Positions 1-8,222 of a stretch of DNA of 64,000 nucleotides are shown here, piece after piece. Every line of letters starts with the position of its first letter. Position 1 is the first letter of the stretch. A model generated the notes under the pieces. The model saw only the letters and a program-made list of their open reading frames with translations. It ran no database searches and was not told where the DNA came from. The stretch comes from Verrucomicrobiia bacterium. Lineage in GTDB: Bacteria > Verrucomicrobiota > Verrucomicrobiia > Verrucomicrobiales > Akkermansiaceae. The DNA lies in contig JAUIJB010000003.1 of assembly GCA_030430455.1 (NCBI GenBank), forward strand, positions 1 to 64,000, in the 5' to 3' direction. A program made the translations under genes and the position numbers.

Positions 1-2
1 AG

Positions 3-166
3 CCATGGAAACCGGCGCGGACACGCGGAGTAAGCAGCGAAAGGAGAGCTGTCCCGATTGCCTCCTTCCGCCCAGCCTGGAAAACCAACGGCTGCCGCAC
101 CGCAAACCAGCCATGGAAACCGGTGCGGACAGCCGTCTGAATGATCGACGCGAACCCTGTCCCGAA
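3..166. repeat. Two diverged copies of a 108-bp-spaced direct repeat
   Basis: The 21 bases from 3 (CCATGGAAACCGGCGCGGAC...) recur at 111 with one mismatch, and CTGTCCCGA at 49-57 recurs at 157-165 with exactly the same 108-bp offset. The offset is a multiple of three, so an open frame across both gives two peptides that begin METGAD; nothing else supports a protein here and the frame has no recognisable domain. The first copy touches the window edge, so more copies may lie to the left. I read it as an intergenic tandem repeat rather than a gene. Confidence 0.6.
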
Positions 167-192
167 GGCGCGCATCGATCGGAAAATAACGC

Positions 193-262
193 CCAACTCC
201 GGCCCCGAGCTGACACCTGCGGTGGGTGCCGCAGGGCAGTGGGCCTCAAGGACCGGAGTTGG
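193..262. terminator. Nested inverted repeat downstream of the MraZ-like gene
   Basis: CCAACTCCGG at 193-202 pairs perfectly with CCGGAGTTGG at 253-262. Inside it CCTGCGG at 216-222 pairs with CCGCAGG at 229-235 around a 6-nt loop. The structure lies 70-140 nt beyond the stop of the minus-strand gene ending at 332. It could be a terminator without a U-tract or a mobile repeat; the sequence alone does not decide. Confidence 0.4.
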
Positions 263-331
263 AAGGGCGAACAGCATGTTGTCGTTCTAGGGTGAAATCT
301 TGGGTGAAAGTCTGGGTGGGTGTCCTGCAGG

Positions 332-778
332 TCAGAGGACCCCGAGTCCGCCGTCGTCCATCATCAGTTCGATCTCGGCGATCTTGTCGAAGCTCTCCTC
401 GGTGCAGAGGATGTAGTAGGGGCCGCGGCCGGCGAGGCGGACCAGCGCCTCGGCCTTCAGCCCGATGCGCTCGGCCCACTCCTTGGGCACGGTCAGCTTG
501 CCCTGCCCGCTGATCTGGGCCTCCTTCGAGTTCATCCGCAGCGAACCGACCAGGGCGTTCTTCTTGGTCTGGTCCAGCGGCGACTGCTCGATCTGGCGGA
601 ACTTGTCCTCGAACTGCGCCCGGCTGAAGACCTTGATGACCGGCACCTTGTGCTCGGCGGACATCTGCAGCCGGACCGGCTCGCCCTCGACGTCCGGACG
701 CCAGCCCACCGGGATGGAAACCCGATACTTCGGGTCCATCTTGTTGTCGGTGTGACTCTCGTGGACTTTGACGGACAT
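332..778 (-). CDS. MraZ-like DNA-binding protein (double AbrB fold), orphan
   Basis: A 148-residue protein with two SpoVT/AbrB-like swapped-hairpin halves: residues 14-23 read MDPKYRVSIP and residues 90-98 read SGQGKLTVP, the two positions where MraZ has its DKGR(L/I)SIP-type signatures. The length fits MraZ (about 140-150 residues). MraZ is a repressor of the division and cell wall cluster and binds repeats before mraZ-mraW. Here no mraW, ftsL or penicillin-binding gene follows, so it is not in its usual setting. The ATG at 778 is chosen because upstream residues of the longer frame show no family similarity. The call rests on the paired motifs; a general AbrB-family regulator is the alternative. 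Confidence 0.6.
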   Translation of the reverse strand: MSVKVHESHTDNKMDPKYRVSIPVGWRPDVEGEPVRLQMSAEHKVPVIKVFSRAQFEDKFRQIEQSPLDQTKKNALVGSLRMNSKEAQISGQGKLTVPKEWAERIGLKAEALVRLAGRGPYYILCTEESFDKIAEIELMMDDGGLGVL

Positions 779-1430
779 CGTTCGAAGCGAAAAGTTCGCT
801 GAAGTGCCGCGAAGTACACCAAGAAACACCGATCCGGTCAATGGAAATCAAAGAAACATTAATTTTCCGCGTAAGTCGCTGACTGTCTAGGGTGTTAGCT
901 GGTGTTTACGGGTGCACTTTCCGCGAAATCCATGAAAATTTCGGGTGATTTCGGGCCTCAATTTTAAAAAATCAGGGCATTTGGGGGCCATTCGGCGAAG
1001 GCTTTCGTCTTTCGGTGTACTTCGGGGGTCTCTGGGAATGGCGGGGCGGAAGAGCCGGGACTGGCGGGGTCCGGCTGGCGCTGCGGACCGGCTGGAAAGC
1101 GCTGGCTGGGTGGTGAGCGGCTGCGAGAGCAGGCGGAGCGCAGGGAATAGGTCCTATGGGTCCTATAGGACCTATGGAAGCATCTCCTGGGCTCCGCAGT
1201 GTCGGTCCTGGCGCTGCGAAGATGGGCGGGGCGGGAGCTCACCTTCCGGAGCCGTCCCAAAATCAAGGATGAGGCGCAGCCTCATGCCATATAGGTCCCA
1301 TAGGTCCTATCGGTCTTATTCCCTGCGCTCCGCCACTTCTCCCCAGCCACTGGGTCACCCAATCGGCGCTTTCGCTCTCCAGCCGGTCCGCACCACCAAG
1401 CGGCCTCACCGCACCCCCACCCCGGGCCCC
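779..1430. other. Gene-free stretch carrying a large inverted repeat
   Basis: I see no convincing gene on either strand between the MraZ-like gene and the DUF4136 lipoprotein. The left part (779-1000) is locally AT-richer than its surroundings and is the likely promoter region for the minus-strand MraZ-like gene. The right part is occupied by the inverted repeat described separately. Confidence 0.5.
1083..1391. repeat. Large imperfect inverted repeat with TCCTATAGG-type core
   Basis: The left arm (1083-1177) and right arm (about 1287-1391) are imperfect reverse complements. Outer ends GCGGACCGGCTGGA (1083-1096) and TCCAGCCGGTCCGC (1378-1391) match exactly; further in GCGGAGCGCAGGGAATA (1134-1150) matches the complement of the right arm, followed in both arms by repeated GGTCCTAT / GGACCTAT units. 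The roughly 110-bp centre carries a perfect hairpin, ATGAGGC (1269-1275) and GCCTCAT (1279-1285). No transposase lies inside, so this could be a MITE-like element or a structured intergenic repeat. Confidence 0.7.
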
Positions 1431-2021
1431 TCAGGACTGCGGCGGGAAGCCCTCGAGGAGCCTGCGGGCCACGCTGCGGGCGTCCTGCAGCAGCATTTCC
1501 TCGCTGCGGCGCTCGTCCACCCCGACACTGCCGCGGCCGCGCCAGACCACCCGGTCGCTGTCCGGCTCGGTGATCAGGAAGCGCACGCCCAACTGGGTTT
1601 CCGGAACCTGGTAGCCGGAGCCGCCCGCCGTTCCCGGCCCCGCCAGCCACGCGCTGCCGTCGCCGCCCGGCACGTAGCGGGCCTCGTAGCTCGGCGCCCT
1701 GCCGACCTCGCGGTAGCCGGGGGCACGGGCGCCGCGGGCGTAGACGTAGAGGTCCGGGGTGCCGCTGGTGACCTGGCGCAGACCGCGTCGCGCCAGGATG
1801 CCGTCGACCTCGCCGACGAAGGCCGCCCGCACCCGCTTGTCCGCCGCGGTGAAGTCCTCGCGGGCCGCCGCGTCGAGCGGGACCCAGGCGTAGGTCTGGT
1901 ACTGCGAGTAGTCGACACCCTCGGTGCCCTGCACCTCGAGGTCCATGGTGCTCGGCGCACAGGCCGCCAGGAAGAGGACCCCGAGCGAGGCGACGACAAG
2001 GGAGGGAAGCTGGAGGTTCAT
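1431..2021 (-). CDS. DUF4136-like outer-membrane lipoprotein
   Basis: A 196-residue protein with a lipoprotein signal: a hydrophobic stretch and lipobox LAAC with Cys21. The mature part shows DUF4136 traits: a Y-x-x-Y-x-T-Y-A-W region after the anchor (about residues 38-47), then a region on calculated alpha/beta pattern ending with a conserved acid-rich stretch. Family members are envelope lipoproteins of unknown role. ATG at 2021 is preferred over a TTG six bases upstream. It stands alone on the minus strand, about 50 bp downstream of the next gene, so the two may be co-transcribed. Confidence 0.7.
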   Translation of the reverse strand: MNLQLPSLVVASLGVLFLAACAPSTMDLEVQGTEGVDYSQYQTYAWVPLDAAAREDFTAADKRVRAAFVGEVDGILARRGLRQVTSGTPDLYVYARGARAPGYREVGRAPSYEARYVPGGDGSAWLAGPGTAGGSGYQVPETQLGVRFLITEPDSDRVVWRGRGSVGVDERRSEEMLLQDARSVARRLLEGFPPQS

Positions 2022-2074
2022 GGCCAACAGGCTACTCCCCCGGGTGCCGGCCTAGAAAGCGCGAAAGCCGGAAT

Positions 2075-3994
2075 TCAGGCCGAGGCCTGCCACTCGAGGC
2101 GCAACGCGTGCGCCATCGAGGGGTCGCTCAGCGCAAGCCCCTCGACCGGGTCGCCGGCCCGCCGAACCCGCAGCCGGCCGCCACGGCCGCCGAGCTTGCG
2201 GTCGAGCTCGACCGCCACCCGTCCCATCGTCATCCGGACGTTCACCTCGACCACCGCGCGCAGCGCCAATCCTCCGTCGTCGCGGCGGTGCACCAGGGCA
2301 TCGACGCCGGCCGGTCCGCGGTAGCCGGGCAGGAGCTCCGCCAGCACCCGCGGCACCCGCTCGCCGTAGAGCGCCATGACGCCTTCCCGGGCGAACAGCT
2401 GCTCGGACACCGCGGGCTCGAGGAGATTGCCCCACTTCCGGCCGACCCGCGTGCCGCGGTAGCGGCCGGCGCGATCGTTCTCCATCACGCTCATCCCGGC
2501 CAGCCGGGCACCGCCCGCGCCGTCGAGGTCGTAGAGCGCCGAGAAGTCGACGACGACCCGCAGCCGCGGTTCGACCAACACCACGCCGTGAACCGCAAGG
2601 ATGTCGACCAGCCAGCGTCGCCAGGCAAGGTCGTCCCGCTCGGCGGGCCCGACGATCCGCTGCGCGCGCCCGGCGCAGGCGTGCGCGCCCTTGATGATCA
2701 CCTCCCCCCGCACGAGGAGCGACTCGACCTCGGCCGTCGCCCGCTGCGCATCCCCGAATCCCCTCCCGCCCGGCTCCCGGCCGAGGCGCCGGCCGAGTTC
2801 CAGGCCGAGTTCCTTCGAGAACCATCCCGCCGGCAGGGCACCCCGGTTGGGAAACAGCGAGTTGCCGGCGACCTCGATGCCGTCGAACAGGTCGGCGGCG
2901 TCGGGCGACCAGGCCCACGGCGCCAGCCCGCCCAGCTTGCGCCGGCGCAGCTCGTCGATCTTGTCGAGCGCGACGATCTCGGGCAGCTCGAGCCCCGCGT
3001 CACGCAGCCGCGCCAGGTGATCGATCGACGGCGGACGCCGTAGCAGCAGGACGTCGTCGCGCCGGCACCAGGCCAGCGCGGCGAGCTCGAAGTCCTGCTC
3101 CATCGCCGCCACCTTGCGGCCGGGCGAATGGCTCCCGCCGCGCGCCGCCGCGGCGACGTGCGACTCGGCGTCCGGGTTGAACCAGGCGACCACCGGCGTG
3201 CGCCCGCGCGACTGCTCGAAGAACTCGAGCTTGCGGATGAACTCCTCGTCGAGCCCGGCGAGCCGGCGACCCTCGGCGTTGAACGGGGCGAGCCCCTTCG
3301 CCCGCACCGGCGAGAGCGGGAAGGCCTGCAGGTCGCAGAACGCCTTCCAGTCGCTGCGGTCGCCCTGCTTCCAGCGCCGGAACCACTTCACGCCGTGGCC
3401 GACGTGGCCGATCTCGTCGCGGTAGATCTTCTCCAGCACCGCGGCGGTCGCGTGGTCGCCGACCTCGTGGAACTTCCCCGCGTAGTGGCGCGAGAAGTCG
3501 AGGTTGGCCTGCTCGAAGGTTAGGTTCAGGCGGGTGACGAACTCCAGTGGAGACCGTACTTCCGAGATCAGCCGCCAGAAGTAGTCGTTGAGCGGCAGCT
3601 CGCCGAACTCGATCCCGCACTCGCGCATCCGCCGCAGGTAGAGCCGGGTGTGGACCTGCTCCTCGCGCATCGCCTCGTAGACGCCGCGGCGGTATTCGCC
3701 GGGCGCGTCGGGAAAGCGCAGCAGCACCAGCGCCATCAGCTCGGCGGCGAGCAACTCGTGGTTGGCCAGGAAGTGCATCAGCCTGCCGCGCTCGCGGTCG
3801 TCGTCGAGCCGGTTGAGCCCGGGGAAGCGCACCCGCACCCCGCGCCCGCCGATCGCCAGCCCGTCCGGACGGACCGGGCTCGACGGCACCGCCACGGCCC
3901 GCCCCGGCGCGGCGTCGCCGGCGACCCGCGGGCCGACCGCCAGCTTCTCCTCGAGCGTCGCCCCGAAGAGCACCCGCTCGGCTGCCTCGCGCAT
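2075..3994 (-). CDS. DUF455 ferritin-like domain fused to an ATP-grasp-like domain
   Basis: About 639 residues. The N-terminal half matches the DUF455 ferritin-like family: it opens MREAAERVLF..TLEEKL and has a four-helix di-iron pattern (ANHELLAAELMAL, EEQVHTRLY, FEQANLDFSRHY, EIGHVGHG), that is E, ExxH, E, ExxH. The C-terminal half has ATP-grasp traits: a lysine in EVIIKGAHACAGRAQRIV and a Mg-ligand-like VVEVNVRMTMGR. DUF455 proteins are usually only about 270-300 residues, so the fusion is unusual. The ATG at 3994 gives the family's usual start; ATG at 4036 and GTG at 4000 are in frame. The substrate is unknown; an amide- or ester-forming ligase coupled to an oxidation is one possibility. 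Confidence 0.6.
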   Translation of the reverse strand: MREAAERVLFGATLEEKLAVGPRVAGDAAPGRAVAVPSSPVRPDGLAIGGRGVRVRFPGLNRLDDDRERGRLMHFLANHELLAAELMALVLLRFPDAPGEYRRGVYEAMREEQVHTRLYLRRMRECGIEFGELPLNDYFWRLISEVRSPLEFVTRLNLTFEQANLDFSRHYAGKFHEVGDHATAAVLEKIYRDEIGHVGHGVKWFRRWKQGDRSDWKAFCDLQAFPLSPVRAKGLAPFNAEGRRLAGLDEEFIRKLEFFEQSRGRTPVVAWFNPDAESHVAAAARGGSHSPGRKVAAMEQDFELAALAWCRRDDVLLLRRPPSIDHLARLRDAGLELPEIVALDKIDELRRRKLGGLAPWAWSPDAADLFDGIEVAGNSLFPNRGALPAGWFSKELGLELGRRLGREPGGRGFGDAQRATAEVESLLVRGEVIIKGAHACAGRAQRIVGPAERDDLAWRRWLVDILAVHGVVLVEPRLRVVVDFSALYDLDGAGGARLAGMSVMENDRAGRYRGTRVGRKWGNLLEPAVSEQLFAREGVMALYGERVPRVLAELLPGYRGPAGVDALVHRRDDGGLALRAVVEVNVRMTMGRVAVELDRKLGGRGGRLRVRRAGDPVEGLALSDPSMAHALRLEWQASA

Positions 3995-4116
3995 TTCCAC
4001 GCCGCGAGGCTGGGACGCCCGGCCACCGGATGTCAAATGGCGCCGTCCCCGGCCGGAAATCGACCCCGCTCGGGATCGACTCGGCGGGGGTCTTCGGCTA
4101 TCCTCCCGGTCGAAGG

Positions 4117-5523
4117 ATGATGTCCCCCCGCTTCCTCAGCCTCAGCTTGCCCGCGCTGCTGGCCGGTCCGCCGCTTCCTGCCGCGCCCGGCGGCACCAAC
4201 CTCGGCTTCGAGGACGGCCTGTCCGGGTGGACCCACGGCGGGGTCGCGGTGGTGGCCGACCCGGTCCACCAGGGGAGCTCCAGCCTCGCACTCGGCGGCG
4301 GCTTCATCGAGCAGGCCCTCTCCGGCTGCACGCCCGGGTCGCTGCACCACCTGCGTCTCGCCTACCGCCGCGAGGACTCGGCGCAGGACTGGCTGCTCGG
4401 CCACGCCCGGATCCGGGTCGACGGCCAGGTCATCGGCGAGATCCACAACAAGCAGACCGACGAGTTCCTCGACCCGACCGGGTTTGCCTTCATCCCGGCA
4501 AGCGCCACCCCGCTGCTGCGCATCGAGTCGCTGAGCGCCTCACCGGGACTCATCCTCGACGACCTCCGCATCCAGCCCGGGCCCCTCCCCTCGCCGCCGA
4601 GCGAGTCCTGGTCGAACCTGCAGGTGATGACCGACGCGCGCGGTGGCCGGCGCCTGGTCAATGGCAGCTTCGAGGCGGCGGTGGCCGACCCCGCCGCCAG
4701 CCCGGAGGTCTCCGGCGGGCCCTGGAACCCGCACATCAGCGGGGACGCCCTGCCCGGCTGGCGGGTGACGCGCGAGAACATCGACCTGATCGGCTCCGCC
4801 GCCGGCCCGCCCGACGGCGGCTGGGTGCTCGACACCAACGGCCACGGCAACGGCGCGATCGCCCAGACGATCACCGGCCTCGAGCCCGGGGGGACCTACA
4901 CCCTCTCCTTCCACTACGCCCGCCATACTTCCTGGGGCTCCGACCCGATGACCGCCGAGCTGCTGGCCAACGGAAACGTCGCGGCCTCGCTGGTCCGCAC
5001 CAGCGACCAGGACTGGGACGACGGCTACGCGCTGGCCGAGGTGCCGCTGCGCGCGAGCGCCGCCGGCGTGCTCGCGATCGAGCTCCGCTCGACCGTCACC
5101 GACCAGGGCGGCAACATCGCCTTCGACGACTTCCGCCTCGCCGCCGGCGGCGATGCCTTCGCCGCCTGGGCCGTCGCCAAGCGGACCGAGGCCGACCCCG
5201 CCGCCAACCCCGACCGCGACCCCCACGCCACCGGCTTCGAGTTCCTCTTCGGCCTCGACCCGGAGGTTCGCAATCCGGCGTTCCAGGCCGATCCGGAGGG
5301 CCTGGTGCTGCCGCTGCGCGGCGACGCCCTGCAGCAGGGCTTCGACCTGGCCCTCGAGCTCACCCGCGACTTCGAGCACTGGATTCCCGCGGGCGATCCC
5401 GCCAGCGGTGTCCGCGCGATCATCGACACCTCCGCACCGGGCAGCGACGGCACCCGCCACTACCAGTTCAACCCCGACGAGCCCTACCTCATCTGGCGCT
5501 TCGAGCTGGTCACCCCGCCGTAG
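4117..5523 (+). CDS. Secreted DUF642-like protein with two jelly-roll modules
   Basis: A 468-residue secreted protein with a short signal peptide (FLSLSLPALLAGPPLPAAP). Residues about 25-160 form a first carbohydrate-binding-like jelly-roll beginning TNLGFEDGLSGWTH; about 185-345 form a second that starts RLVNGSFEAAV and contains GWRVTRENIDLIG and GTYTLSFHYARH, characteristic of DUF642 / choice-of-anchor modules. The C-terminal 120 residues (NPDRDPHATGFEFLFGLDP onward) resemble the beta-sandwich tail common in verrucomicrobial secreted proteins. Likely cell-surface or extracellular binding, without a catalytic domain. It diverges from the DUF455 gene. ATG at 4117 follows a weak GAAGG. Confidence 0.6.
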   Translation: MMSPRFLSLSLPALLAGPPLPAAPGGTNLGFEDGLSGWTHGGVAVVADPVHQGSSSLALGGGFIEQALSGCTPGSLHHLRLAYRREDSAQDWLLGHARIRVDGQVIGEIHNKQTDEFLDPTGFAFIPASATPLLRIESLSASPGLILDDLRIQPGPLPSPPSESWSNLQVMTDARGGRRLVNGSFEAAVADPAASPEVSGGPWNPHISGDALPGWRVTRENIDLIGSAAGPPDGGWVLDTNGHGNGAIAQTITGLEPGGTYTLSFHYARHTSWGSDPMTAELLANGNVAASLVRTSDQDWDDGYALAEVPLRASAAGVLAIELRSTVTDQGGNIAFDDFRLAAGGDAFAAWAVAKRTEADPAANPDRDPHATGFEFLFGLDPEVRNPAFQADPEGLVLPLRGDALQQGFDLALELTRDFEHWIPAGDPASGVRAIIDTSAPGSDGTRHYQFNPDEPYLIWRFELVTPP

Positions 5524-5594
5524 CGGCCGGGGATCCGCATTCCCCCGCCCTTTCCCTTTGGCATTCCGCCCGCCCGCCGCTATGGGCATGGGCC

Positions 5595-6848
5595 ATGGCA
5601 GCCAAGAACGCGAAGAACGCCAAGAAGAAGGGCAAGAAGTCCTCGAAGTCCGCCTGGGAGTCGCCGATGCCGGCGCGGCAGTTCGACTTCATGCGGGAAA
5701 TCCTTGCCGCCCCCAGCCCGGTGGGCCTCGAGGGCGCGATGAGCTACGGCGTGCTCAAGCCCTTCTTCGACGGGATCAAGCCGAAGTCCTGGGCGATCCA
5801 CCAGTTCAAGGGCAACGCCGGGATCGTGCTCGACACCCACCCGGACGGGAATGACATGCCCTCGGTGATGGTCATCGGCCACGCCGACAAGATCCGCCTG
5901 CAGGTCCGCAGCATCGGCAAGGACGGCAAGATCTGGGTCAACAGCGACTCCTTCCTGCCCTGCACCCTGATCGGCCACGAGGTGATCCTGTTCTCGCAGG
6001 ACCCCGGGAAGCCGGGCCAGTTTCGCCGCATCGAGGGCGGCACCATCGAGGCCCTCGGCGCGATCCACTTCTCCAACCCGAAGCAGCGCACCGGCGAGCA
6101 GGGCATCAAGCCCGAGCAGCTCTTCCTCGAGCTGCAGATGCACGGCGAGGACCCCAAGAAGCGGGCCGAGAAGCTGGGCATCCGCCCCGGCGACCCGATC
6201 ATCCTCAACCGCCCGGTCCGCCGCGGCTTCACCGACGACACCTTCTACGGCGCCTACCTCGACAACGGCCTCGGCTGCTTCATGGTCGCCGAGCTGGCCC
6301 GCCTGCTGGCGAAGAAGCCGCTGAAGAACATCCGCGTCCTCCACACCATCGCCACCCACGAGGAGATCGGCCGCTTCGGCGCCGCCTCGATCGCCGGCGA
6401 GCTGCTGCCCGACATCATCGTCGCCGCGGACGTCAACCACGACTACGACGCCGCCCCGGGGCTCGCCTCGCAGCGGATGAACTCGCTGTCGATGGGCAAG
6501 GGCTTCACGCTGACCAACGGATCGATCACCAGCAACTACGTCAACAGCCTGATCGAGACCGCCTGCAGGAAGGCGGGCATCCCGGTGCAGATCGACTTCT
6601 CCGGCCGCGACACCGGCACCGACGCGATGGCCGCCGCCCTGGCCGGCTTTGACAGCGCGGCGACCTCGGTGGGCTTCCCGATCCGCAACATGCACACCAT
6701 CTCGGAGACCGGCCACACCGGCGACGTGCTCGGCGCGATCCACGGCCTCGACGCGACCCTGCGCCACATGGACCAGATGAACGGCGGCAAGGGCCTGACC
6801 CGCGCCGACCTGAAGAACCACCACCCGCGCCTCGACGAGGCGAAGTAG
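5595..6848 (+). CDS. M42-family (glutamyl) aminopeptidase
   Basis: 417 residues. Metal and catalytic motifs of the M42 co-catalytic family are present in order: GHAD (metal ligand H and D), YLDNGLG (bridging Asp, normally LDDR), THEEIG (catalytic and metal Glu pair), AADVNHD (metal Asp) and MHTISETGH (last His). Family members are cytoplasmic tetrahedral dodecamers trimming peptides, some with cellulase-like annotation. The N-terminus carries a Lys/Ala-rich extension (MAAKNAKNAKKKGKKSSKS) that is not typical of the family. Start ATG 5595 gives this extension; no other ATG precedes the catalytic core before residue 25. Confidence 0.85.
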   Translation: MAAKNAKNAKKKGKKSSKSAWESPMPARQFDFMREILAAPSPVGLEGAMSYGVLKPFFDGIKPKSWAIHQFKGNAGIVLDTHPDGNDMPSVMVIGHADKIRLQVRSIGKDGKIWVNSDSFLPCTLIGHEVILFSQDPGKPGQFRRIEGGTIEALGAIHFSNPKQRTGEQGIKPEQLFLELQMHGEDPKKRAEKLGIRPGDPIILNRPVRRGFTDDTFYGAYLDNGLGCFMVAELARLLAKKPLKNIRVLHTIATHEEIGRFGAASIAGELLPDIIVAADVNHDYDAAPGLASQRMNSLSMGKGFTLTNGSITSNYVNSLIETACRKAGIPVQIDFSGRDTGTDAMAAALAGFDSAATSVGFPIRNMHTISETGHTGDVLGAIHGLDATLRHMDQMNGGKGLTRADLKNHHPRLDEAK

Positions 6849-6859
6849 GGCAGCGGAGT

Positions 6860-6905
6860 GGCGCCTTGCAGGCGCCATGGCATGGACCGGCGGCTTGCAG
6901 CCGCC
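6860..6905. terminator. Twin hairpins with identical TTGCA loops
   Basis: GGCGCC-TTGCA-GGCGCC at 6860-6876 and GGCGGC-TTGCA-GCCGCC at 6889-6905 are two perfect 6-bp stems with the same loop, starting 12 bp after the stop of the M42 gene. No T-run follows. They may end transcription or protect the 3' end. Similar short hairpins with other loops occur elsewhere in the window. Confidence 0.45.
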
Positions 6906-6940
6906 ATTTGGCGGACGGCGGTTGGGAGTCAAAGAGCCAG

Positions 6941-7180
6941 CGGCTGGCATCCCTTCAGGATGCCGACCTTCACCCCACCCTCATCCCGGGGGTGTCGCTC
7001 CGCTCGACCCCCGGCCAATGGCTTGGATCCCGCCGGGATCCGATTGCGCGAACCTCGCGCCGCCCTCTCCTCGATCCCAGCGGGATCATAGCCTTTAGCC
7101 GGGGGTTGAGGAGCCCGCAGATGCGGGCGACGACATCCCCGGATTCCCCTCCTCATCCGACCCCGGCCGGGGTCGCAGCC
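6941..7180. repeat. Dispersed intergenic repeat, copy A
   Basis: This stretch shares CGGCTGGCATCCC, GGGGGTGTCGCTCCGCTC, ATGGCTTGGATCCCGCC and a terminal GGGGTCGCAGCCG with 30757-30906, in the same order. It fills the gap between the convergent M42 and exchanger genes and includes several small palindromes (GGATCCCGCCGGGATCC). It has no coding content. Copy A is longer, with an extra internal segment at about 7075-7155. Confidence 0.75.
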
Positions 7181-7189
7181 GGATCGGGC

Positions 7190-8119
7190 TCATCCCCGCG
7201 GCCACATCCACGCGAGGTAGACGGCGTAGATCGCCAGCAGGACCGCGCCCTCCCGGCGGCCGACGGTGCGCCCACTGCGCATCATCGGCCACAGCAGCGC
7301 CGCGGTTCCGAGCATGAAGATGCGGTCGACGTCGCGCACCTCGGCGCCGGTGATCGGGTGGATCACCGCGGCGAGGCCGAGAACGAAGAGCAGGTTGAAG
7401 ATGTTCGAGCCGATCACGTTGCCCAGGGCGATGTCCGGCTGGCCGCGCAGCGCCCCCACCACCGAGGTCGCCAGTTCCGGCATCGAGGTTCCGGCGGCGA
7501 TGATCGTCAGCCCGATCACCGCGTCGGAAACCCCCAGTGCCCGGGCGATCGCCACCGAGTGCTCCACCAGCAGGTTCGAGCCGAGGGCCAGCAACGCCAG
7601 GCCGACGCCGAGGTGGACCAGCGCGCGGCCGGTCGGCATCGCCCCGAAGACCTCCTCGTCCCGGCGGCGCTCGCGGCGGGCCTCGCGGACGATCCAGGCG
7701 GTGTAGCCGGCGCTGGCCACGGCCAGCAGCGCGCCCTCCCAGCGGGCCACGCTGCCGTCCCACAACACGGCCAGGCCCGCCACGGTCACCAGCAGCATCA
7801 CCGGCCCGTCGCGGCGGATCGCGACCGACTCGGCCCGCACCGGCCGGATCACCGCCGCGAGCCCGAGGATCACGGCGAGGTTGAAGATGTTGGAGCCCAC
7901 CACGTTGCCCACCGCGATGCCCGGCTGGCCGCTCCACGCCGCCTTCAGGGAGACCAGCAACTCCGGCGAGGAGGTTCCGTAGGCGACGACCGTGAGGCCC
8001 ACCACCAGCGAGCTCAGGCCGAGCCGCACGGCGATCCCGGCGCCCCCCTTCACCAGCCACTCGGCGCCCCAGAACAACAGGCCGAAGCCCACCATGGTCC
8101 ATACGATCGCGAGAATCAT
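7190..8119 (-). CDS. CaCA-family cation (Ca2+/Na+ or K+-linked) exchanger
   Basis: 309 residues, about ten hydrophobic segments in two similar halves. Both alpha-repeats are visible: GTSSPELLVSL with VGNVVGSNIFN in the first half and GTSMPELATSV with LGNVIGSNIFN in the second, the ion-binding signature of YrbG-like exchangers. It works in the inner membrane, exporting Ca2+ (or another cation) against Na+ or H+. The two halves are joined by a charged cytoplasmic loop (EARRERRRDEE). Stand-alone gene; regulation is not evident. Confidence 0.9.
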   Translation of the reverse strand: MILAIVWTMVGFGLLFWGAEWLVKGGAGIAVRLGLSSLVVGLTVVAYGTSSPELLVSLKAAWSGQPGIAVGNVVGSNIFNLAVILGLAAVIRPVRAESVAIRRDGPVMLLVTVAGLAVLWDGSVARWEGALLAVASAGYTAWIVREARRERRRDEEVFGAMPTGRALVHLGVGLALLALGSNLLVEHSVAIARALGVSDAVIGLTIIAAGTSMPELATSVVGALRGQPDIALGNVIGSNIFNLLFVLGLAAVIHPITGAEVRDVDRIFMLGTAALLWPMMRSGRTVGRREGAVLLAIYAVYLAWMWPRG

Positions 8120-8222
8120 GGCCGCGTGCTATCGCGCCACCGTCCAGCCGTCGATTGGGATCCGCCGGAGTGTTTCCATCCGGTCCGGGACCCGCCCGAA
8201 CCGGCGAGGGCCATGGAAGCTG

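Noticed and set aside
5-295. 96-residue open frame with two METGAD repeats
   Set aside because: It only reflects the 108-bp direct repeat; no domain, no ribosome binding site and the frame is Arg/Pro-rich as in non-coding GC-rich DNA.
5558-5586. TTGGCA - 17 bp - TATGGG as a sigma-70 promoter before the M42 gene
   Set aside because: Only the -35 part is close to consensus, and such matches are expected by chance.
3762-6848. 1028-residue frame that could fuse the M42 peptidase to an N-terminal part
   Set aside because: The N-terminal portion is an out-of-frame reading of the DUF642-like gene and is Arg/Pro-rich; the peptidase starts at 5595.
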